In this document: piece after piece, positions 44,851-52,252 of the stretch | Layout of the letters: every line of letters begins with the position of its first letter | Numbering within the stretch: the first letter of the stretch is position 1 | Assembly (NCBI RefSeq): GCF_000711245.1 | Contig: NZ_JOMH01000001.1 | Coordinates: forward strand, 1,730,830 to 1,794,829 | Direction of reading: 5' to 3' | DNA length: 64,000 bases | Origin: Polycyclovorans algicola TG408 | GTDB lineage: Bacteria; Pseudomonadota; Gammaproteobacteria; Nevskiales; Nevskiaceae | Program-made: the position numbers and the translations under genes | Notes under the pieces: generated by a model | The model's input: only the letters and a program-made list of their open reading frames with translations | Told to the model about the DNA's origin: nothing | The model's database searches: none

Positions 44851-47800
44851 ATGAATTCGATTTTGAAAGGAATCATCGCCACCGCCCTGGTACTCGCCGG
44901 GGCCAGCGTCCATGCGGCAAGCGGCGAAAAGCCGCTGAAGATCGATTACCAACCGGCGCCGCCCGCGCCGGCATCGCAGATGCAGGCTGAAGCGGATGCC
45001 AAAAGCGAAGGCTGCGTGAGCTGCCACAGCGCGTCCGAGTCAAAAACCATGCACCGGTTGGAGGCGGTTGTGCTGGGGTGCACCGACTGTCACGGCGGGG
45101 ATGCCAATGTATTCAAGGTGGGCAATTTTGCGCCCGACAGCGTGCCGTATCTGGACCTGTTGTCGAAGGCCCACGTGATGCCGACCTTGCCCGAGTCGTG
45201 GAATTGGCCGGACTCGAATTCTCCCGAGCACACGTACACGCTGGTGAATCATGAAAGCCCGGAGTTCATTCGGTTTGTGAACCCCGGTGATTACCGGGTT
45301 GCGCGCGAGGCCTGCGGCGCCTGTCACCTCCCGGTGATCGAAACCGCCGAACGCAGCCTGATGGCCAACACCGCGATGTTTTGGCAGGGCGCGGCCTACA
45401 ACAACGGCATTCTGCCTTTCAAGCGCGCCATCCTCGGCGAGGCTTACACCCACCATGGCGAGGCGGCGACGCTCAAGGGTCCGGTGACGCCCGACGAGAA
45501 CATGATCGCCAAGGGCGTCATCGACACGCTGTATCCACTGCCCGCCTGGGAAACCATCGAGCCGGCTGATGTGTTTCGCGTGTTCGAGCGGGGCGGGCGA
45601 AACATCGTGAACCTGTTTCCCGACACCGGCCTGCCCAACGTCGCGACCCTGCAGCCCGGCACCATTCAACGTCTGGAAGAGCCCGGCCGACCCGATCTGA
45701 AGCAGTCCAATCGTGGCCCCGGCACTGGCAACCGCATCGCGGTGCCGGTGCTCAACATGCACAAGACGCGGTTGAACAATCCGTTGATGTGGTTTCTCGG
45801 CACCAACGAGCAGCCGGGGGACTATCGCTCTTCAGGGTGCTCGGCCTGCCATGTCATTTACGCCAACGACCGTGATCCGCGCCATTCAGGGCCGTATGCC
45901 CAGCACGGCCACACCGGCCAGTCGGCCACGGCGGATCCGACCATCCCGAACGATCGCTCGGGTCATCCCATCGAGCATGTCTTCACCTCGGCCATCCCCA
46001 CCAGCCAGTGCATGACCTGCCACATGCACCAGCCGAACATCTTCCTCAACTCGATGCTCGGCTACACGATGTGGGACTACGAGTCCGACGCGCCCGCGAT
46101 GTGGCCGGAAGAACAGCAGTACCCCACCGATGAGGACTTTGCGCGTATCAATGAGCGCAACCCGGAAGAAGCCGCCGTTCGCGGCAAGTGGAGCGATCCC
46201 GAGTTTCTCAAGCAGGTCAGCGAACTCAACCCGACGCTGAATGACACGCAGTTTGCCGACTATCACGGTCACGGCTGGAACTTCCGCGCCATTCACAAAC
46301 GCGACCGCAAGGGCAACCTCCTCGACGCCAAAGGCAACATCGTCGCCAACGACGATCCCGAGAAGTTTGAGAAGGCCGTGCACATGTCGAGCACCCACGT
46401 CGATGTGGGCATGCACTGCACCGACTGTCACTTCTCGCAGGACATGCACGGCGACGGCCACATGTATGGCGAGGTGGCACAGGCCATCGAGATCGAATGC
46501 GTGGACTGCCACGGCACCGCCGATGAATACCCACCCCTGCTGACCAGTGGTCCGGCGGCGCCTGAAGGCGGCACCGACCTGTCAACCATGCGGACGCCCT
46601 TTGGCGACCGGCGCTTCGAGTGGCGCGGTGGCGAGTTGATTCAACGCTCCAGCGTGACGCCGGGTCTGGAATGGTCGATGAGCCTGGTGAAGGACTCGGT
46701 CAATCCCGGCTCCAGCCATTACAACGAGAAGTCGGCGCAAGCCAAGACCGTTTCCAGCAATACCGAAACCCAGAATTTTGGTCCGGATGTGGCCGTTGCC
46801 GACCGCGCCCACCAGGATGACAAGATGCTGTGTGTCACCTGTCACACCTCCTGGACGACAAGCTGTGGCGGTTGTCACCTGCCCATCGAGGCCAACCGCC
46901 TCAGTGATCGCCTCAACTACGAGGGCGGCACCACCCGCAACCTTGCCACCTACAACCCGCAGGTGGCGCGCGATGATGTCTTCCAGTTGGGCATGCACGG
47001 CCCTGCCAAGGGTGGCCGGATTGCCCCGGTGCGTTCATCCAGTGCGCTGGTGCTGTCGTCGACCAATGCCAACCGCGAGAAGATCTACATCCAGCAGCCG
47101 CCCATCGCGGCCAGCGGTTACAGCTCGCAGGCCTTTGCACCGCACTACCCGCACACCGAGCGCAAGACCGAGACCAAGCAGTGTGACGACTGCCATCTGT
47201 CTCGAAAAAATGACAACAACGCCATCCTTGCCCAGTTGTTGCTGCATGGCACCAACTTCATGAACTTCATCGGCTACAACGCGTGGTTAGGGCTGGAAGG
47301 CCAGATCGCCGGCGTGAATGTGACCGAATGGGACGAGCCGCAAGCAGTCATCGGCAGTTACCTGCACCGTTACGCTTACCCCGATTGGCACGCTGAGCAT
47401 GTTGCCCGGGGGCGGACCCTGACCAAGTCGGAGCGGCACAGCACCGGCGGCGATGTCGGCTGTTTGCAACTGCGCGGCGAATACCTCTACGTCGCGCAGG
47501 GCGGGCGGGGCTTCGAGGCCTATGACGTCGCCAGCATCGCCAACAAGGGCTTCAGCCAGAAGCTCATCAGCGCGCCGTTCTCGCCGCTCGGCCACAGAAC
47601 CCGCGTCACCAGCAAGAACGCCACCTGCGTGGCGCTGCCGACCAACCAGCCGATTCACCCCGATCGCAATACCGAGTATCACCAGACGGTGAATCAGGAG
47701 CAGCCCTTCCATCCGGTCTACAACTACGCCCTGATCACCGACAGTGAAGAGGGCTTGATCCTGGTGGACGTCAACACGCTGTCCGATGGCGAGCTGCGCA

Positions 47801-48576
47801 ACAACACCCTGCAGCGCGCGCTGACCTGGAACCCTGATGGTCTGTTGACCGGGGCGCGCCACCTGACGGTGGCCGGTCGCTGGGTGTACATCACCACCCC
47901 GCGCGGAATCGTCGTGGCCGACCTCGACGACCCGATGAAGCCGCAGGTCATCACCACGATTAACGTCGCTGACGCACGCTCGACGGCCGTGCAGTTCCGC
48001 TACCTGTTCGTGACCTCCGCGCACGGTCTGGAAGTGGTTGACATCACCAACCCCGAAACGCCGCGCATCGTCGACGGTGCCCAGGTCAAGCTCGACGATG
48101 CCCGCCGGGTCTACGTGGTGCGCACCTACGCCTACGTCGCTGCGGGCAAGGAAGGCCTGGTGATCATCGACGTCGAAAATCCCGAAGCCCCCAGGCTGTA
48201 TCAACGCTTCACCGCCGATGGCGCCATCAACGACGCCAGCGACGTGAAAGTGGCCGCCACCAATGCCTCGCTCTTCGCTTACGTGGCCGACGGCGTCAAC
48301 GGCCTGCGGGTGATTCAGCTGATGAGCCCCGAGACCCAACCCAACTTCTACGGATTCTCGCCAGAGCCCAAGCCCCAACTGATCGCCAGCCACGCCACCG
48401 ACAAGCCCGCCCGCGCGGTCTCCGAGGGTCTACATCGCGACCGCGCAGTCGATGAAAGCGGCGGGCAGATTGCCGTCTTCGGCCGCATCGGCTCACGGCC
48501 ATTCACCCTCGACGAGCAGCGCAAGCTCTACGTCGATGACGAGGGCAAGCCATGGTTTGTCCGAGATCGTCGTTAG
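44851..48576 (+). CDS. decaheme cytochrome c with C-terminal LVIVD beta-propeller
   Basis: 1241 residues with a signal peptide (cleaved near VHAAS). Ten CxxCH sites between Cys55 and Cys778 (CVSCH, CTDCH, CGACH, CSACH, CMTCH, CTDCH, CVDCH, CVTCH, CGGCH, CDDCH). Residues about 850-1190 carry LVIVD-type propeller repeats (LYVAQGGRGFEAYDV, GLILVDVNTLSDG, GIVVADLDDPMKPQV, GLEVVDITNPETPRI, GLVIIDVENPEAPRL, GLRVIQL). Such propellers bind partners or surfaces. It is the largest redox protein of the cluster and a candidate terminal reductase or outer-surface cytochrome. The ATG lies only 2 nt after the mobile element and has a weak ribosome-binding site (CAGG). Confidence 0.88.
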   Translation: MNSILKGIIATALVLAGASVHAASGEKPLKIDYQPAPPAPASQMQAEADAKSEGCVSCHSASESKTMHRLEAVVLGCTDCHGGDANVFKVGNFAPDSVPYLDLLSKAHVMPTLPESWNWPDSNSPEHTYTLVNHESPEFIRFVNPGDYRVAREACGACHLPVIETAERSLMANTAMFWQGAAYNNGILPFKRAILGEAYTHHGEAATLKGPVTPDENMIAKGVIDTLYPLPAWETIEPADVFRVFERGGRNIVNLFPDTGLPNVATLQPGTIQRLEEPGRPDLKQSNRGPGTGNRIAVPVLNMHKTRLNNPLMWFLGTNEQPGDYRSSGCSACHVIYANDRDPRHSGPYAQHGHTGQSATADPTIPNDRSGHPIEHVFTSAIPTSQCMTCHMHQPNIFLNSMLGYTMWDYESDAPAMWPEEQQYPTDEDFARINERNPEEAAVRGKWSDPEFLKQVSELNPTLNDTQFADYHGHGWNFRAIHKRDRKGNLLDAKGNIVANDDPEKFEKAVHMSSTHVDVGMHCTDCHFSQDMHGDGHMYGEVAQAIEIECVDCHGTADEYPPLLTSGPAAPEGGTDLSTMRTPFGDRRFEWRGGELIQRSSVTPGLEWSMSLVKDSVNPGSSHYNEKSAQAKTVSSNTETQNFGPDVAVADRAHQDDKMLCVTCHTSWTTSCGGCHLPIEANRLSDRLNYEGGTTRNLATYNPQVARDDVFQLGMHGPAKGGRIAPVRSSSALVLSSTNANREKIYIQQPPIAASGYSSQAFAPHYPHTERKTETKQCDDCHLSRKNDNNAILAQLLLHGTNFMNFIGYNAWLGLEGQIAGVNVTEWDEPQAVIGSYLHRYAYPDWHAEHVARGRTLTKSERHSTGGDVGCLQLRGEYLYVAQGGRGFEAYDVASIANKGFSQKLISAPFSPLGHRTRVTSKNATCVALPTNQPIHPDRNTEYHQTVNQEQPFHPVYNYALITDSEEGLILVDVNTLSDGELRNNTLQRALTWNPDGLLTGARHLTVAGRWVYITTPRGIVVADLDDPMKPQVITTINVADARSTAVQFRYLFVTSAHGLEVVDITNPETPRIVDGAQVKLDDARRVYVVRTYAYVAAGKEGLVIIDVENPEAPRLYQRFTADGAINDASDVKVAATNASLFAYVADGVNGLRVIQLMSPETQPNFYGFSPEPKPQLIASHATDKPARAVSEGLHRDRAVDESGGQIAVFGRIGSRPFTLDEQRKLYVDDEGKPWFVRDRR

Positions 48577-48607
48577 TCAGCGGTTGTCTGTCTGCGGGCA
48601 GTTAACA

Positions 48608-48629
48608 CCGTGATGCGGTCGCATCACGG
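48608..48629 (+). promoter_or_regulatory. 22-bp operator-like palindrome before vapB remnant
   Basis: CCGTGATGCG (48608-48617), GT, CGCATCACGG (48620-48629): a perfect inverted repeat 8 nt upstream of a VapB-like start codon, the usual place for an autoregulatory toxin-antitoxin operator. Confidence 0.55.
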
Positions 48630-48637
48630 TACGCCGC

Positions 48638-48715
48638 ATGCGCACCACCCTTGACCTTCCTGACGATTTGCACCGCATTTTCAGATCACAAGTGGCCGTG
48701 CCCTCAACAGCGTAA
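48638..48715 (+). pseudogene. VapB-like antitoxin, 5' fragment
   Basis: A 25-codon frame starts MRTTLDLPDDLHRIFRSQ, the typical N-terminus of ribbon-helix-helix VapB-type antitoxins, and then stops in unrelated sequence that merges into the repeat array. A full antitoxin would be about 70-90 residues and be followed by a PIN-domain toxin; neither is present. The intact palindrome upstream supports its identity. Probably a decayed toxin-antitoxin locus truncated next to the array. Confidence 0.5.
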
Positions 48716-48740
48716 AAGCAGAAGGCCTAGCCCCCTTCCT

Positions 48741-50370
48741 CCCCCTCCCGCAAGCGGGCGAGGGGAACAACGCGAGTGTGAAATCGAGTCTTCAATGGCC
48801 GCTGGTACCGCAGCCTCTGGAACGACAAGGTCGGCAGCATCATTATTCCGGACAGCGGTGCGCCGTCGCCGGAATGACGGTTGTTGTGTTGCGAAATGTA
48901 TGCAGATGAACCAAGAAGGCTCGCTAGGGCCTTTACTCCCCTCTCCCGCCTGCGGGAGAGGGGCTAGGGGGAGAGGGCGGCGCCCGAAGGGGGCCGGGAG
49001 GTGTCGGCGAAGTCCGCCGCGCCTGCGGCGCGCCCTCTCCCGGCCTTCGGCCACCCTCTCCCGCAAGCGGGAGAGGGAAACAGCGCGAGTATGAAATCGG
49101 GTCTTCAATGGCCGCTGGTACCGCAGCCTTTGTAACGACAAGGTCAGCAGCATCACCAGCATCATTATTCCGGACAGCAGTGCGACTTCGCCGGAATGAC
49201 GGTTGTTGTGTTGCGAAATGTAAGCACATGAACCAAGAAGGCTCGCTAGGGCCTTTACGCCCCTCTCCCGCCTGCGGGAGAGGGGCTGGGGGGAGAGGGC
49301 GGCGCCCGAAGGGGGCCGGGAGGTGTCGGCGAAGTCCGCCGCGCCTGCGGCGCGCCCTCTCCCGGCCTTCGGCCACCCTCTCCCGCAAGCGGGCGAGGGG
49401 AAACAGCGCGAGCGTGAAATCAGGTCTTCAATGGCCGCTGGTACCGCAGCCTTTGTAACGACAAGGTCAGCAGCATCACCAGCATCATTATTCCGGACAG
49501 CAGTGCGTCTTCGCCGGAATGACGGTTGTTATGTTGCGAAATGTATCCATATGAACCGGAGAGGCTCCCTGGGCCTTTAACTCCCCTCTCCCGCCTGCGG
49601 GAGAGGGGCTGGGGGGAGAGGGCGGCGCCCGAAGGGGGCCGGGAGGTGTCGGCGAAGTCCACCGCGCCTGCGGCGCGCCCTCTCCCGGCCTTCGGCCACC
49701 CTCTCCCGCAAGCGGGCGAGGGGAAACAGCGCGAGTGTGAAATCAGGTCTTCAATGGCCGCTGGTACCGCAGCCTCTGGAACGACAAGGTCGGCAGCATC
49801 ACCAGCATCATTATTCCGGACAGTAGTGCGCCGTCGCCGGAATGACGGTTGTTGTGTTGCGAAATGTATGCACATGAACCAAGAAGGCTCGCTAGGGCCT
49901 TTACGCCCCTCTCCCGCCTGCGGGAGAGGGGCTGGGGGGAGAGGGCGGCGCCCGAAGGGGGCCGGGAGGTGTCGGCGAAGTCCACCGCGCCTGCGGCGCG
50001 CCCTCTCCCGGCCTTCGGCCACCCTCTCCCGCAAGCGGGCGAGGGGAACAACGCGAGTGTGAAATCGGGTCTTCAATGGCCGCTCGTACCGCGGCCTCTG
50101 TAACGACAAGGTCGGCAGCATCACCAGCATCATTATTCTGGACAGCGGTGCGCCGTCGCCGGAATGACGGTTGTTGTGTTGCGAAATGTAAGCACATGAA
50201 CCAAGAAGGCTCCCTAGGGCCTTTACTCCCCTCTCCCGCCCGCGGGAGAGGGGCTAGGGGGAGAGGGCGGCGCCCGAAGGGGGCCGGAGGTGTCGGCGAA
50301 GTCCACCGCGCTGCGGCGCGCTTCGGCCACCCTCTCTCGCAAGCGGGTGAGGGGAAACAGCGCGAGCATG
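48741..50370. repeat. tandem array of five ~320-bp CTCTCCCGC elements
   Basis: The landmark GTCTTCAATGGCCGCT recurs at 48788, 49101, 49424, 49747 and 50069 (spacing 313, 323, 323, 322). Each unit contains palindromes CCCTCTCCCGCCTGCGGGAG, CCCTCTCCCGCAAGCGGGC and CCGGCCTTCGGCC, plus a constant 130-nt segment. The first unit lacks about 10 nt and the last is degenerate with internal deletions. No frame is conserved as a protein, so all open frames here are incidental. The 48577-50386 gap contains this array and the vapB remnant only. Confidence 0.9.
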
Positions 50371-50386
50371 AATTTGCAGAGCTTCC

Positions 50387-51304
50387 CTAGCGAATTCGGT
50401 AATGCACCTGGGGTACATCCGCGTCGGGGCGTGCGCCCAGGCAAAAATAGCCTTCGCCGTGCAGTGGGAACGCCTCGTTGCGGACGTACACCGCTTCGCC
50501 GCCCCGGTCGGCCGGCATGACGAAGGTGCCATTGGTGCTGTGATCGACCAGGGTGAACTTGCCGCGCCGGTATTCGAGCGTCAGGTGCTCGCGTGACGCG
50601 AAGGCGGACGGGATGGGCCAGTCGCAGGCGTCCGCCCGCCCAAAGTGCAGTGGCAGGCCATCGCGATTAAACGAGTCTTCCCGGGACCCTTGCTGCAGCG
50701 TGATGGCGTACGCCGCATCTCGAAGCTCGGCGGGGATGATGAAAACCTCGGTTTGCGAGCGGCGCTCCCAAGACACCTGAAGGACGCCTTGCATCGCCCC
50801 GATGCCCTTGATGTCGACTTCGTCGTAGCGCTGAATGCTCGGGTGATGCCGCAGCGACAAGAGATCGAGGCTGGAGTCGTGCGTGAGGATCTGATCCGAC
50901 TTGGCCATGTCGGCAATTCTGGCGGCAAGATTGACCGCGTCACCAAAAAAGTCGCCATCGCGCTCGACGACAGGACCGCAGGCAAAGCCGATTCGCCAAC
51001 GGATCTCGGCGCCGCGTTCGTCCTGATGACCCTGGAAGGCGAGTTGAAGTGCCGTTGCGCATTCCACTGCCGCGTCCGCGTTGGGCAGCACCGCCAGCAC
51101 GCAGTCGCCAATTGTCTTGATCGTCCGACCGCGATGCGTGGCGACAATTGACGATGCGCTCGACAGCGCATGGCCAACGCTGCTCTCGGCAGCCTCGTTG
51201 CCCAGTCGGCGATAGAGCGCCGAGCTGCCCACGATGTCGGCAAACAACAAGGCCAATGACGGCTGAGAGGAGGGTGAGTCCATCGTCAGCGCATCATTGG
51301 CCAT
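50387..51304 (-). CDS. class III nucleotide cyclase with C-terminal FHA domain
   Basis: 305 residues. The N-terminal catalytic domain shows LLFADIVGSSALYRRLG (metal Asp23), RTIKTIGDCVLA (second metal Asp67, with Lys63) and GDFFGDAVNLAARI, so adenylate cyclase activity is likely. Residues about 205-300 form an FHA domain with intact phosphothreonine-binding features (FGR, SREH, STNGT). Cytoplasmic. It could be switched by the Ser/Thr kinase encoded 1 kb away and could supply cAMP to the double cNMP-domain protein at 35.5 kb; both links are inference from domains and location. Confidence 0.9.
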   Translation of the reverse strand: MANDALTMDSPSSQPSLALLFADIVGSSALYRRLGNEAAESSVGHALSSASSIVATHRGRTIKTIGDCVLAVLPNADAAVECATALQLAFQGHQDERGAEIRWRIGFACGPVVERDGDFFGDAVNLAARIADMAKSDQILTHDSSLDLLSLRHHPSIQRYDEVDIKGIGAMQGVLQVSWERRSQTEVFIIPAELRDAAYAITLQQGSREDSFNRDGLPLHFGRADACDWPIPSAFASREHLTLEYRRGKFTLVDHSTNGTFVMPADRGGEAVYVRNEAFPLHGEGYFCLGARPDADVPQVHYRIR

Positions 51305-51328
51305 GAGGTCTCTCCGGCAAGCGGCCGG

Positions 51329-52069
51329 TCAGAATCCGCTGGAGATCGGCAGCGAGGTGATCGGCAGCGTGTACTGATAGCTCAGCGTGAAATAACTTTC
51401 TTCGATCTCAACGTCCAGCGACCCGACGCTGGGGTCGTTGATGCCGACGTCACCCGAGAACTGGCGGTATCTCAGGCTGAACGAGTGCGGCGTGTCGGCG
51501 ATGTTCGCGGTGGCGCGCAGGCTGACGCCATCAGCGTCGTCGAATTTCAGGCCGTCTACATCGACATTGCTGATCACGTAGGCCGCCCCGAAGCTGGCGA
51601 TGATGCTTTGGCCGATCGGCAACCCTGAGTAGTTGAGGCCCGCGAAGTAACCATTTTCACGCTGGACATCGTCGTCAAACACGCCGTCCCCCTGACGAAC
51701 ATGACGGTAGCCCAGAAACGGTCCCCAGCCGTTTGCGAATTGCTTGCCGAACGTCAGGGTGATGTCGGTTGACTTGAAGTCTGCACCCTCGTCATCGTCA
51801 ATTTGCTGCACTTCCAACTCGGTGTTGGCGTAGTAACCGTCAATGACCGCGATGATGCCGCCGAGAAGCCCGTAAACCAGTTCGTCACGCTCGGCCGAAG
51901 CGTCAACCGGTGCGCCGTTCTGATCAACCCCCGAGACGGTGAACTCGTTGGAATAAAGCCCACCCGACGCGCCAAGACGACCGTGGATGTCGAGGGCCGT
52001 TTGGGCTTGCGCGGCGAACGATGCCGCCAGCCCGACCAATGCCCCTGAAATGCCGATTGCATGTTTCAT
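51329..52069 (-). CDS. outer-membrane beta-barrel protein, unknown function
   Basis: 246 residues with a signal peptide (ALVGLAASFAAQAQ) followed by amphipathic strands (HGRLGASGGLYSNEF, TDITLTFGKQFANGWGPFLGYRHV, SLRYRQFSGDV) and a C-terminal strand ending in Phe (SSGF), as expected for BAM-assembled barrels. ATG 52069 was chosen because the signal peptide starts there. It ends 24 nt upstream of the cyclase start and so may be cotranscribed with it. I cannot assign a substrate. Confidence 0.75.
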   Translation of the reverse strand: MKHAIGISGALVGLAASFAAQAQTALDIHGRLGASGGLYSNEFTVSGVDQNGAPVDASAERDELVYGLLGGIIAVIDGYYANTELEVQQIDDDEGADFKSTDITLTFGKQFANGWGPFLGYRHVRQGDGVFDDDVQRENGYFAGLNYSGLPIGQSIIASFGAAYVISNVDVDGLKFDDADGVSLRATANIADTPHSFSLRYRQFSGDVGINDPSVGSLDVEIEESYFTLSYQYTLPITSLPISSGF

Positions 52070-52252
52070 TTCCCGACTCCCAAAAAATGATGATTTTTGC
52101 AGCGCTCGCCACGCCTGAAGCATAAATGAACTTGGGTGAGCCAGCCACGGCAGCGGCGGCGGGATCGGTGGCTGATGACCGTCACGCTGACGCGCCTGAA
52201 ACGCGTCCACCCATGCCAGCCGCGCGTGTGCGGCCGATGACGGAACGTCGTG

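Noticed and set aside
48741-50370. Many open frames of 80-240 codons in the repeat array
   Set aside because: They exist in several frames and both strands and simply follow the repeated palindromes; no frame has a conserved start or domain.
48741-50370. CRISPR array
   Set aside because: The units are ~320 bp, nearly identical throughout, with no unique spacers and no cas genes nearby.
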